A stretch of 64,000 nucleotides of DNA from Wurfbainia villosa (Eukaryota > Streptophyta > Magnoliopsida > Zingiberales > Zingiberaceae), in contig CM046008.1 in assembly GCA_025175895.1 (NCBI GenBank), forward strand, positions 24,569,255 through 24,633,254. The letters are read 5' to 3'. The stretch's first letter is position 1. The number at the start of each line of letters is the position of its first letter. Below are positions 45,574 to 55,763 of the stretch, piece after piece. A program made the position numbers and the translations under genes. The notes under the pieces are model-generated. The model worked only from the letters and a program-made list of their open reading frames with translations. It searched no databases and had not been told where the DNA came from.

Positions 45574-46407
45574 GTGCTTAGGGTTGGGCATCAAGGATAA
45601 GATAAGGAGATTGGTTTTCGAATTAGGGTTAGGGTTTGGCTCATCTTCCATTGGGCGGCTAGGGTTTGGGCGGCAACAAGCTTGGGCGGCAAGCTAGGGT
45701 TTGGCCGGTCATCCCTCTCTTCTCATCCTTGGTTTTGGGCGGCACTCTTCCCTTTTCCTTGCTCCTTGGCCGGCGGTTCTCCATCCATTGGTGGCCGGCA
45801 ATCATCTTCCTCCAATCTCTCCAAGGTGGCCAGCGGTTTCCATTCATTTGGTGGCCAGCTCATCATCCACTTGCTCCTTGGCCGGCGGTTGCACCAAACT
45901 CCCTAATTTGGTGGTCGGTTCTAGATAGGAAAGGTATTTGTGATTGCTTCTCTTTGTTCGCAGCGGACAAGGTAGAGAAGTAAGTGATCAAGAAGGCTTC
46001 AACTTGTGGAGGATCTTCGTCCACACGTCGTCCACGAGAAGGATAGGACATACGATAGAAGATCGTAAGGTATAAAGTTGTTTTTAACTTTATTTACAGA
46101 TCTGAATATGTTCTTTAATATTTTGATTATGCATGTGTATGAATGGATATATATTGTATAATCATGGACCCCGAAGACAAACACAAAAACCGGCGATCCA
46201 TCCGTCGTCTTTTCCGCGGCTAACCAACTAGAAGAGTTGTGTTGCTTGAACAACTAGTTTGTTCAAGTGACCACTCAAGTTGTTAGCACGACGACGAATA
46301 GGTTGTGCCAAGGAAGCTCATCCCATCCGGATTAAGTCTTTCATTAGTGAAAATTTTAATCTGGGGACATGGGAGCCAATGAGCCTCCGAAGCGAGACAT
46401 CCCAACA

Positions 46408-46412
46408 AGAAT
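46408..46412. repeat. Target-site duplication AGAAT, right copy
   Basis: Matches 44282-44286 exactly. Confidence 0.92.
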
Positions 46413-47231
46413 GTCATTGGATACAAGATTGATGACATTAGGGGAATTAGTCCATCGATTTGCATGAATAGAATTCTACTAGAAGACAATTTTAAAACCT
46501 CTATAGAGCATCAAAGAAGGCTGAACCCAGCCATGAAAGAGATAGTCAAGAAAGAGGTCATGAAATTGCTAGATGCAGGAATTATCTATCCAATATCCGA
46601 TAGCGAATGGGTAAGTCCTGTCCATGTTGTGCCAAAGAAAGGGGGGATAACGGTAATAAGGAATGCTACGAATGAGTTAATCCCCACTAGAGCTGTTACG
46701 GGATGGAGAATGTGTATTGATTATAGGAAATTGAATAAGGAAACTAGAAAGGACCACTTTCCCATCCCATTTATTGACCAAATGCTAGACCGGTTGGCAA
46801 AACACTCGCATTTCTGTTACTTAGATGGATACTCCGGTTTCTATCAAATCCCTATTTATCCTAATGACCAAGAGAAAACAACTTTCACCTGCCCATATGG
46901 TACTTTTGCTTTCAGGAGAATGCCTTTTGGACTATGCAATGCACCCGCCACTTTTCAGAGGTGTATGACTTCAATTTTTTCTGATATGATCGAGAATATA
47001 ATGGAAGTATTCATGGATGATTTTTCTGTATATGGTGCAGATTTTGATATGTGTTTATCTAATTTGGTCAAGGTCTTGCAGAGATGCGAGGAAATGAATT
47101 TAATGCTTAATTGGGAGAAGTGCCACTTCATGGTGCGAGAAGGCATAGTACTTGGGCACCTAGTTTCACACCGTGGTATCGAGGTGGACATTGCAAAAAC
47201 TGAAGTGATCAAGAAGTTTCCTCCTCCAACT
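46413..47231 (+). pseudogene. Athila reverse transcriptase, C-terminally cut
   Basis: Open from 46464 to the break: NRILLEDNFKTSIEHQRRLN, KKEVMKLLDAGIIYPISDSE, WVSPVHVVPKKGG, WRMCIDYRKLN, FCYLDGYSGFYQIPI, FAFRRMPFGLCNAPATFQRC and VFMDDFSVYG. Both catalytic parts (LDGYSG and FMDD) are intact. It ends at IKKFPPPT where the next insertion starts at 47232. The frame is continuous for more than 250 codons, so this is the best-preserved domain of the Athila copy. Confidence 0.93.
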
Positions 47232-47232
47232 T

Positions 47233-47270
47233 GTAGCGCCCGCCCTTATCTGCTCTCAGGGCGGCGCTAC
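47233..47270. repeat. Strong terminal hairpin of G2 LTR
   Basis: GTAGCGCCCGCCCT (47233-47246) pairs with AGGGCGGCGCTAC (47258-47270) with one bulged C and an 11-nt loop. Confidence 0.85.
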
Positions 47271-48270
47271 TTTAGTCTATATATTTTTTTTTTATTAGCA
47301 TACTACATATGGATCCGTTCAAAGTCTACATGCTTAAACAGGTTATCATAACTGAAACCTTCTTTGGCACATGCATCACCTATCTTATTCATCATTAGCA
47401 TGACCACATATCTTATCTCATTTCATAACATGCATAACGAAAGGATTCGTTCATGAGTTCTAACATATCGAACCTCTTAAATAAAGGGATACTCATTAAA
47501 CACAAGTCTTATAAGCGGAAGCAATGTCTTAAATTGTTCTTAGAGCATATAAATATAAGCAGATAGTGAAGGGTCTTCTTCCACCATGCCACTATCACAC
47601 ACGCACATGGCCCCTCCTGCCACTTCCTCTAGTGCAGACTTCCTTTATCTGCAGTATATGGACAACATAAACTATAAGCATATAGCTTAGTAAGATCCTT
47701 GCCTACTCACAAAAGCCACGATTTCATCAAACTATTAGAACATGAGCATGCTGGCATAGAAATGACCTAAGCATTTCATAGCAACAATAATCAACAACAT
47801 ATCCAGGTAATAGTACAAAAAGAACAAAGCATGGCATAGAATTGTTCATAAGTAGGTTAAGCATAATTAATCTAAGCAGGGCATACTTTGAACATGAGCG
47901 TTATAACTGCATAAACTAAGCATGCATGAAAGACGTATTCATAAGCATTTTAAAACTTAACAATAAGCATTCCTAACCTAAGCCTTCGTAACAACATACA
48001 TCTTAATCCTACATAAAGTACATAGGTACGAACATTCTTCAAAGTAACCATAACCATTCATCAGGAAAATCCAAACATGCATAAAGGATGTAATCATAAG
48101 CATTTGGTTAACTTGAACATAAACATTTGTAATAACATAAACCCTAATCATGCAGAAGGAACATAATCGCAAGTATTCTTAACCTTACCCATAACCTTCA
48201 CCACATCATAAATTCTAAACTAGCATAAAGTACATAGTCACCACATACTTAGACTTAACTCTAAACATCA

Positions 48271-48930
48271 TAACTTCATAACATCTAGCATGCATAAAGA
48301 ACCTAGTTCGTAAGCATTCAGAGCATTTAACATAAGCATGCACAATATCATAAGAGTCTTTTCTTTTCAAAACATATACTTATAAATACATCAATATCAT
48401 CATAACTTCATAACATCTAGCATGCATAGAGAACCTAGTTCGTAAGCATTCAGAGCATTTAACATAAGCATACACAATATCATAAAAGTCCTTTCTTTTC
48501 AAAACATATACTTATAAATACTTCAATATCATCATAACTTCATAACATCTAGCATGCATAAAGAACCTAGTTCGTAAGCATTCAGAGCATTTAACATAAG
48601 CATACACAATATCATAAAAGTCCTTTCTTTTCAAAACATATACTTATAAATACTTCAATATCATCATAACTTCATAACATCTAGCATGCATAAAGAACCT
48701 AGTTCGTAAGCATTCAGAGCATTTAACATAAGCATACACAATATCATAAAAGTCCTTTCTTTTCAAAACATATACTTATAAATACTTCAATATCATCATA
48801 ACTTCATAACATCTAGCATGCATAAAGAACCTAGTTCGTAAGCATTCAGAGCATTTAACATAAGCATACACAATATCATAAAAGTCCTTTCTTTTCAAAA
48901 CATATACTTATAAATACTTCAATATCATCA
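48271..48930. repeat. 132-bp tandem repeat, five copies
   Basis: TAACTTCATAACATCTAGC recurs at 48271, 48403, 48535, 48667 and 48799, and the next copy aborts at 48931; the spacing is exactly 132 bp each time. The last three units are nearly identical. AT-rich, no coding frame. Confidence 0.95.
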
Positions 48931-49156
48931 TAACTTGTTTGGGGGCCCAGTTAAGTACCACATAATGCACGCGTTCCCTAATAGGTCAGTAGCGAGCCAC
49001 AGATCCTATTAGAGCATCAAGACCTCTTACGCCTTACCAGGCAAGACCTCTTACGTCTTCTTGTGTCCCTATGGATTTGATTAACGACCACTGACGGGTC
49101 GGGTACTTAACCTCTTAAGTAAAATACTTAATTCTTTTCTTTTGGACATAATATAA

Positions 49157-49380
49157 AGAATGCTCTTGATCCCCATCATAAGAAGGGAAGCATCTTGATC
49201 TTATCTTGACATAAGGAGAGCTCTTGATCCCTACTTGAAAGGGAAGCATCTCCATCTTATCTTATCATAAGGAGAGCTCTTGATCCCTACTTGAAAGGGA
49301 AGCATCTCCATCTTATCTTATCATAAGGAGAGCTCTTGATCCCTACTTGAAAGGGAAGCATCTCCATCTTAGTCATTTTA
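49157..49380. repeat. 56-bp tandem repeat, about four copies
   Basis: AAGGAGAGCTCTTGATCCC at 49213, 49269 and 49325, with a diverged first unit from 49157. Confidence 0.9.
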
Positions 49381-49814
49381 TAAGGACACATGCATTCATA
49401 ACATAAGAGTACCCTAACGGGGTCCTAAAGCATAAACGTGTTCATCACATAAGCATGTTTCATGACACATTGCATCGTAAACATGAAGCATATTTCCTAA
49501 GCATATTCATGACATATTAAATCACAAAACATGTTCTTCACCTAGGTATATTTCATGGCACAATACTCCATAAACTTGAAACACATTCCCGAAGCATATA
49601 CATGGCATATTACTTCACACACAACATGTTCATCACGGCATATTACATGGCACATTACATCATAACATGAAGCATATTTCCTAAGCCTATTCATGGCATA
49701 TTAAATCGAAACATGTTCATCACATAGCCTAATTTCATGTTGCATTGAATCATAACATATTCATCACCCCAGCATAGTTCATGTCATATTAAAAACTATA
49801 CACATAGCACAATT

Positions 49815-50480
49815 ACATATAGGGGTGTTTTCATGAAACCCTAACCCTAAAACCATGGGTGGCGAAACTTGTAAGGGGGCTCAAGCTTAGGTTTTGTCCC
49901 CTAAAATTCATTCATAAAGCATTATAACCTAGCTTAGCATCATGAGGGATATTTTCATGCCACCCTAACCCTAGTTACCTAGGGTGGCCAAAACCTATAA
50001 GGGGCTCAACTAGGGTTCTTGTCACCTAATATTCATTCATGAGCACTATAACTTATTCTAGTGTCATTAGAACCATTTTCTTGCAACCCTAACCCTAGAT
50101 AGATGAGTTGGCCGAACCATGGAATGGGTTCAACTAGGGTTCTTGTCACCTAATATTCATTCATGAGCACTATAACTTATCCTAGGGTCATTAGAAACAT
50201 TTTTCTTGCAACCCAAACCCTAATTATATGAGTTGGCCGAAACTTGTAATGGGTTCAACTTAGGTTTAGTCCCCTAGAATTCATTCCTAAAGCCTTATCA
50301 TGGCCTAACCTCATAAGGGGGAGTTTCCATAAAAAAAAACCTAACCCTAAAAAGCCTTGGGGCCGAGACCCATAAGGGCACCAAGTTAAAATTTTTGTCC
50401 CCTAAAAATTCCTATAGTGTGCATACAACCTATAGGAGTTCCCTAGCATCATTTTCATGAATCTTAGCACAAAAACTTAA
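49815..50480. repeat. About 124-bp degenerate repeats with CCCTAACCCTA cores
   Basis: CCCTAACCCTA or a close variant at 49839, 49963, 50087, 50212 and 50340. Each unit also carries TTGGCCGAAACC-like and CCTAATATTCATTCAT-like words. The core resembles the plant telo-box. Confidence 0.85.
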
Positions 50481-50730
50481 TTGGCCGAAACCTACAAGGG
50501 CTACACTTCATCTTTACGAAATTTAACCTACGAAACGAATACACTGCAGGTGAGGGAAATCTTACTTCCTTCGCTTTGCTTGGGGAGATGACCTAATGGA
50601 GGTCACCTAGCTCTCTCCTAGCTTGCAAGGGGCTCTCGGCCAAAGGAAGAAGAAGAGAGCTTGGGTTTCGGTGAGAATGAAGAGAAGAGGAAGAAGGAAG
50701 GAAGAAGTGGCCAAGTGGAACTTCTCTCTT

Positions 50731-50737
50731 CTTTATA
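50731..50737 (-). promoter_or_regulatory. Candidate TATA box of G2 LTR
   Basis: CTTTATAAAG is palindromic, so a TATA box reads on both strands; minus is preferred because the pyrimidine-rich leader and the repeats follow on that side. Confidence 0.4.
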
Positions 50738-50848
50738 AAGGGGAGGAAGAGAAGTTTCTCTTCTCTTTGTCAAGCCTCTTCATTTACCCTCCTCCCATTT
50801 ATCTATAGGTTCCCCTTTTCCTCTAATGATATGATTCTATTGGGCTTA

Positions 50849-50906
50849 TGGTTAGTGGGTGCATCTATAAGGCTTGGCTATCTCTAGAGGTGGGGGGTTC
50901 AATTCC
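50849..50906 (+). other. Possible tRNA-derived promoter (SINE-like), low confidence
   Basis: TGGTTAGTGGG (50849-50859) resembles a Pol III A box and GGTTCAATTCC (50896-50906) a B box, 47 bp apart. No cloverleaf, poly-A tail or target duplication is seen. It may be chance within LTR sequence. Confidence 0.25.
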
Positions 50907-51000
50907 TAGGCTTTGCATCTCTTTTTGGCTTATTTTCTTTTATTTCTCCAAAAAGGCCTACATAAAGCCCATCATCATAAGGCTTGGCTATCTCTAGAGG
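50867..51000. repeat. 24-bp direct repeats at the array's left junction
   Basis: A perfect 24-bp direct repeat at 50867-50890 and 50977-51000, 110 bp apart. The second copy runs into the copia pol with the shared word CTAGAGG, so the junction was made within 7 bp of microhomology. Confidence 0.85.
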
Positions 51001-52682
51001 AGTGCTTCTATGTACCTGCATTAACAAAGAACATAATTTCTGTATCTTGTTTAGACAAGAAAAACTTTTCTTTTATAATAAAGGACAAATGTTGTTCCAT
51101 TTATTTAAATGAAATGTTCTATTGTAATGCACCACTTATGAATGGTCTCTATGTTGTAGATTTAGATAACCCAATTTATAACGTAAATACCAAACGGTTC
51201 AAATCGAATGATTTGAACCAGACATATCTCTGGCACTGTCGCCTAGGTCACATAAATGAAAAACGCATATCCCAACTCCATAAAGATGGATTATTGGACT
51301 CATTTGATTTTGAATCATATGAGGTATGCGAGTCTTGTCTTTTAGGAAAGATGACTAAAACTCCATTTAGTGGACATGGCGAGAGAGCGACGGACTTGTT
51401 AGGACTCATACATACTGATGTATGTGGCCCTTTCAATGTCGAAGCCAGAGGAGGCTATAAGTACTTTATTACTTTCACTGATGATATGAGTAGATTTGGC
51501 TACTTATATTTGATGAGACATAAGTCAGAATCCTTTGAAAAGTTCAAAGAATTCAAGAATGAAGTACAAAACCAACTTGGTAAGTGTATTAAGCTACTTC
51601 GATCAGATCGAGGTGGTGAATACCTTAGTCAAGAGTTTCGTGATCACCTGGCTGAGTGTGGGATAATATCCCAACTCACTCCACCTGGAACACCACAATG
51701 GAATGGTGTATCTGAAAGGAGAAATCGTACTCTATTAGATATGGTACGATCAATGATGAGCCAGACTGATCTACCTACTTCCTTTTGGGGTTTAGCTCTA
51801 GAGACAGTCGCTTTCACACTTAATCGCGTTCCATCAAAAGCCGTAGAAAAGACACCGTATACGATATGGACCGAGAAGAGTCCCAAAATGTCTTTTATAA
51901 AGATTTGGGGTTGTGAAGCTTACGTTAGACGTCAAGTCTCAGATAAACTAGGACCCAAATCAGATAAGTGTTATTTTGTAGGATATCCCAAGGAAACTAA
52001 GGGATATTACTTTTACAATCCCACACTTGGCAAGGTGTTTGTTGCCAGAAATGCTGTCTTTCTAGAAAGAGAATTTATTTCTAGAAATACTAGTGGGAGT
52101 AAAATTCATCTTGAAGAAGTCCAAGATGATGATAACACTAAGGCTTCGATGGAAAATGAACAGGCACCACAAAGTGTTGTGGATGAGGAATTTGTTGCCC
52201 AAAGAGTTGTGGAGCAAACACCTGTTCAAGTAGACCAACCTCTTCGTAGATCTAATAGGATCCGTCATCAACCCGAGAGATATTCTTTTCTCGTGACTGA
52301 CAACGGTGAAGTATTGCTTGTCGATCTTGACGAGCCTACATCCTATCAAGAAGCTATGATGAGCCCAGATTCTGAGAAATGGCTAGAGGCCATGAGATCC
52401 GAAATGGAATCCATGTACACTAACCAAGTATGGACTTTGGTTGATCCACCTGAAGGGGTAAAACCCATTGGGTGTAAGTGGGTCTTTAAAGTAAAGACTG
52501 ACATGGATGGTAATAAGCATACCTATAAAGGTAGATTGGTGGCTAAAGGATTCAAACAAATTCATGGTATTGACTATGAAGAAACCTTTTCACGATGCTT
52601 AAATCCATTCGGATCATACTTGCTATTGCAACCTACCACGATTATGAGATCTGGCAGATGGATGTCAAAACCGCTTTTCTGA
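50994..52682 (+). CDS. Copia pol copy 1, integrase to RT start (5' truncated)
   Basis: The copia part of this long open frame begins at LEECFYVPALTKNIISVS (end of the protease region). The zinc-binding HHCC motif follows (YLWHCRLGH ... CESC), then HTDVCGPF, SDRGGEYLSQEF and WNGVSERRNRT. Exactly 35 residues separate the catalytic Asp and Glu, so the D,D35E core is intact. The tail and hinge run to NQVWTLVDPPEGVKPIGCKW, the RT start. Near 52590 seven bases present in copy 2 are missing, which shifts the frame into the next reading frame (52595). Start codon and protease are gone through truncation. No working polyprotein can be made from this copy as read. Confidence 0.9.
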   Translation, partial: LEECFYVPALTKNIISVSCLDKKNFSFIIKDKCCSIYLNEMFYCNAPLMNGLYVVDLDNPIYNVNTKRFKSNDLNQTYLWHCRLGHINEKRISQLHKDGLLDSFDFESYEVCESCLLGKMTKTPFSGHGERATDLLGLIHTDVCGPFNVEARGGYKYFITFTDDMSRFGYLYLMRHKSESFEKFKEFKNEVQNQLGKCIKLLRSDRGGEYLSQEFRDHLAECGIISQLTPPGTPQWNGVSERRNRTLLDMVRSMMSQTDLPTSFWGLALETVAFTLNRVPSKAVEKTPYTIWTEKSPKMSFIKIWGCEAYVRRQVSDKLGPKSDKCYFVGYPKETKGYYFYNPTLGKVFVARNAVFLEREFISRNTSGSKIHLEEVQDDDNTKASMENEQAPQSVVDEEFVAQRVVEQTPVQVDQPLRRSNRIRHQPERYSFLVTDNGEVLLVDLDEPTSYQEAMMSPDSEKWLEAMRSEMESMYTNQVWTLVDPPEGVKPIGCKWVFKVKTDMDGNKHTYKGRLVAKGFKQIHGIDYEETFSRCLNPFGSYLLLQPTTIMRSGRWMSKPLF

Positions 52683-53803
52683 ATGGAAAGCTACTCGAGG
52701 ATGTGTACATGACACAGCCTGAGGGTTTTGAAGATCCAAAGCATCCTGGAAAGGTATGCAAACTGCAAAGGTCCATTTATGGACTAAAGCAAGCCTCTCG
52801 AAGCTGGAATCTTCGATTCGATGATGCAATCAAGGAGTTTGGTTTCATCAAGAATGAAGATGAACCTTGTGTCTACAAGAGAAATAGTGGGAGCACAGTT
52901 GTATTTCTTGTCTTGTATGTAGATGACATACTTCTCATCGGAAATGACATTCCCTCACTCCGATGTGAAGATGTGGTTAGGAATTGTTTCTCGATGAAGG
53001 ACTTAGGTGAAGCTGCCTATATTCTAGGCGTCAAGATCTATAGAGATAGATCTAGAAGATTACTTGGCCTAAGTCAGAGTACATACATTGATAAAGTGCT
53101 AGATCATTTTGCTATGCAAAATTCTAAGAAAGGGTTTCTGCCTTTATCACATGGTGTGAGTCTTTCGAAGACTCAATGTCCCTCTTCTAAGGAGGAGAGA
53201 GATCGCATGGATAAGATCCCTTATGCATCAGCTATAGGGTCTATCATGTACGCCATGCTTTGTACTCGTCCTGACGTCTCGTATGCTTTGAGCATGACGA
53301 ATAGATACCAGTCAGATCCAGGTGAAAGTCACTGGATAGCAGTCAAAAATATTCTTAAGTACTTACGAAGAACGAAAGAATATTTCCTGATATTTGGAGG
53401 CAATGAGGAGCTAACTGTAAAGGGTTACAGTGATGCAAGCTTCCAAACAGAAAAGGATGACTATAGATCGCAATCGGGGTACGTGTTTTGCCTGAATGGT
53501 GGAGCTGTGAGCTGGAAGAGTTCGAAGCAGGACACAGTTGCTGATTCTACAACAGAAGCCGAGTATATTGCAGCATCTGATGCAGCAAAGGAGGCTGTTT
53601 GGCTCCGCAAGTTCATCAGTGAACTTGGGGTAGTTCCTAGCATTGCAGATCCAATAGACCTCTATTGTGACAACAATGGGGCTATTGCACAGGCTAAGGA
53701 ACCTCGATCACATCAGCGGACCAAACACATACTGCGGCGCTTCCATCTCATTCGAGAGATCATCGATAGAGGAGATGTGAGGATATGCAGAGTACCGAGG
53801 TAA
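52595..53803 (+). CDS. Copia pol copy 1, RT palm and RNase H
   Basis: Frame-shifted continuation of the integrase frame. MLKSIRIILAIATYHDYEIW, QMDVKTAFLNGKLLEDVYM, YGLKQASRSWN and YVDDILLIGND form the RT with all three catalytic aspartates. KGYSDASFQTEKDD, STTEAEYIAASDAAKEAVW, LYCDNNGAIAQAKEP and HQRTKHI form RNase H with Asp, Glu, Asp and Asp/His positions kept. Two small indels near 52960-52990 cancel out. The last residues (RICRVPR, stop) are displaced by a one- or two-base change; downstream ADPLTKALYRG-like coding is still readable to about 53865. Confidence 0.9.
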   Translation: MLKSIRIILAIATYHDYEIWQMDVKTAFLNGKLLEDVYMTQPEGFEDPKHPGKVCKLQRSIYGLKQASRSWNLRFDDAIKEFGFIKNEDEPCVYKRNSGSTVVFLVLYVDDILLIGNDIPSLRCEDVVRNCFSMKDLGEAAYILGVKIYRDRSRRLLGLSQSTYIDKVLDHFAMQNSKKGFLPLSHGVSLSKTQCPSSKEERDRMDKIPYASAIGSIMYAMLCTRPDVSYALSMTNRYQSDPGESHWIAVKNILKYLRRTKEYFLIFGGNEELTVKGYSDASFQTEKDDYRSQSGYVFCLNGGAVSWKSSKQDTVADSTTEAEYIAASDAAKEAVWLRKFISELGVVPSIADPIDLYCDNNGAIAQAKEPRSHQRTKHILRRFHLIREIIDRGDVRICRVPR

Positions 53804-53915
53804 GCTAACATCGCAGATCCATTGACCAAGGCTTTGTACAGAGGAAGCATGATGGTCACACTAGGTCACTAGGTATTAGATATCATAGTGATTGGTACTA
53901 GTGCTAGTGGGAGAT

Positions 53916-55750
53916 TGTTAGTTAAAGCCCTAGAACCAATCATGTGATGGTTGAATAGGGAACATTTTGTATCATATTCTATAAAGACAAAGGATTGGTT
54001 ATTATATTTACATCTTGCTTGTGCCAGCTAATTTAAATATAATAATGCCCTAGAAAAGTAGGTTCTTATCTACAGCACATCAATTGGCAGAATTGATTAT
54101 GAGAGGCTGTAGAGAACACTTTCCTAAATGTTCCTAGTCGAGTATTAATATGCAAGGGCAATATTAATACATAAAGACTAGCATGTAGGTCAATTGATGA
54201 CTTGATCTCACAAGTCATGGATATATGATATCAAGTTGACACATGGGTATATATTGGAGAATATATACCGAACTCCACGCCATGAGAAAGTTTCATGGAT
54301 CGTTATATGAGTGTCATAAACTTTCTCATGTGACTATTGGTATGAATAGTCCTTAGACCTGAAGTCACTATGGTTCCCTACATAAGGAGTTATGTACTTT
54401 GGTATCACAAACGCCACCCGTAATAGGTGGACCATAAAGGCGATTCATCGGGTATGTAACAAATTATGCGGAGGGATGTGAGTGATGTAGATGGGATCTA
54501 TCCCTTCCATATGACGAGTGATATCGGTGGGCCCTTGATTGAGTAGAACTACTAAAACGCATGGCCATGCTCGAATGAGTCAATATGAGATATTGAGCTC
54601 ATTTGTTTGAGTTAGTTTACTCAGGATCAAGAAACACATAGATTGATCGAGGATGACACGCCTATGCCTCATTGATCAACTGATATCAAGGATAGAAGGA
54701 CACATATATTATAGTAGTCACGGAAAGGTTAGTCGGATCTTGACTTATCTCGTAACTTGGGTCGCAATGATGTATTGCTAGATGCCGCTCATTGCTTGTG
54801 TATCTAAAAGAGTTTAGATCCACTGCCAACGTTATGAGAGCCTATAGGGTCACACACAAAGAGCATGATAATTAGAGGAATTAGAGTATTCTAGTTTGAC
54901 TAGAATAATATGGGAATAAGCTTAAGTACAAAATGGTTTTTGGACTTTAAGCTTAATGAGAATTTTAGCTAATTGATTTAATGAGATTAATTCAATATGT
55001 TACCTTATTGATTTAATAAGATTAATTCAATATGATAACATAAGCTTAATTGAATTAATAAGATTAATTCAATATGATAACATAAGCTTAATTGAATTAA
55101 TAAGATTAATTCAACATGCATGAATGCCACATAAGCATGCCACCTAAGCATCCACCTAAGCTAGAGAAGGTGGAAGGGGACACAAGGGTGTTTGTCTCCT
55201 TAAGTGGCCGCCAAACAAAAGGGGTCTCAATGCAATGGATTGCATTAAATTGTAGGAGGGGAAAGGGTCGGGCCAACCCGATAAACGGCCCCATGGAGGG
55301 GCCGGCCAAAGCATCATTTGGATTGTGATTGTGGTGTGGTTGTGAGAGAGAGCTTGAGAAGCTTGGTGGAAGCTTTGGTTGTGTGGCTTTGTGAGTGTAG
55401 GCTAGCAAGAAGAGTAGTCTTCTTCCTCCTTTCTCTTCTTCCCTAGATTCCTCTCCTTTAGGGACTTCTCTAGCAAGAAGTAAAGGAGAGCTCTTCTAGT
55501 TTTCCTTTGTGAGACAAGAGCTGCTCGTGTGGATAATGATAGAGGCACGACACTTGAACGTGCTAAAGATCCAACAAACCGAAAGGAAAAGCGGGATTAA
55601 CAAGGGCACGCAACAAAGGTAATCCTCTCCTATAAGATAGGTTTGGTTTAGAGAAATTTATTTTATACGAGTTTGCTTTCGCATGGATCACTTGGAAGGG
55701 ATCCTATTTTCCGTTGCGCATATGCCATTTGGCATACGAGATTCCCTACA
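53916..55750 (+). repeat. Middle LTR of copia array, 1835 bp
   Basis: TGTTAGTTAAAGCCCTAG to GAGATTCCCTACA, preceded by the polypurine tract TGCTAGTGGGAGAT and followed by the primer site. Compared with 60755-62599 it has many 1-5 bp gaps and its TATA region reads GATAAACGG (55280-55288). Confidence 0.93.
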
Positions 55751-55751
55751 G

Positions 55752-55763
55752 TGGTATCAGAGC
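55752..55763 (+). other. Array primer-binding site (tRNA-Met)
   Basis: TGGTATCAGAGC one base after the middle LTR. Confidence 0.93.

Larger units (their letters stand above)
44287..46407 (+). mobile_element. Solo copia LTR, 2121 bp, inserted in Athila pol
   Basis: Begins TGTTAGAATGTATACTGAAA and ends GAGACATCCCAACA with AGAAT on both sides. It is homologous along its length to the E2/E3 LTR (the same GTAGATAACATGGTG, GATGTCCCCTTGAGGAGCTC and TATA region). No internal sequence remains, as expected after LTR-LTR recombination. Athila RT coding resumes immediately after it. Confidence 0.95.
40103..47231 (+). mobile_element. Athila-type Ty3/gypsy element, split
   Basis: Plus-strand LTR, primer site of the Athila type, gag, protease and the N-terminal two thirds of RT. 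A solo copia LTR interrupts it at 44287-46407, and a second gypsy LTR cuts it at 47232. The insertion target was the SIRE-like gag; ACTAA (40098-40102) should be one target duplication. Integrase, the rest of RT and the 3' LTR are not in the window. Confidence 0.9.
47232..50993 (-). repeat. LTR of gypsy element G2 (3' LTR), truncated in U3
   Basis: Starts at TGTAGCGCCCGCCC directly in Athila RT, with CAACT (47227-47231) as the expected target duplication. No coding capacity is seen over 3.7 kb. A TATAAAG box on the minus strand at 50731-50737 followed by a pyrimidine-rich leader suggests minus orientation. The pol of G2 on the minus strand at 62600-63872 fits as the internal part, separated by the copia array. 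The inner end is cut by the array at 50994. The LTR assignment is an inference; an unrelated large non-coding element remains possible. Confidence 0.5.

Noticed and set aside
45659..45983. Overlapping frames rich in Trp, Pro and Gly
   Set aside because: GGCCGGC-type repeats in the R/U5 part of the solo LTR create open frames on both strands; no protein family fits.
48271..48930. CRISPR array (regular direct repeats)
   Set aside because: The whole 132-bp unit repeats without unique spacers and the context is plant retrotransposon DNA.
49839..50350. Interstitial telomere
   Set aside because: Each core has only two CCCTAA units and the cores are 124 bp apart in unrelated sequence.
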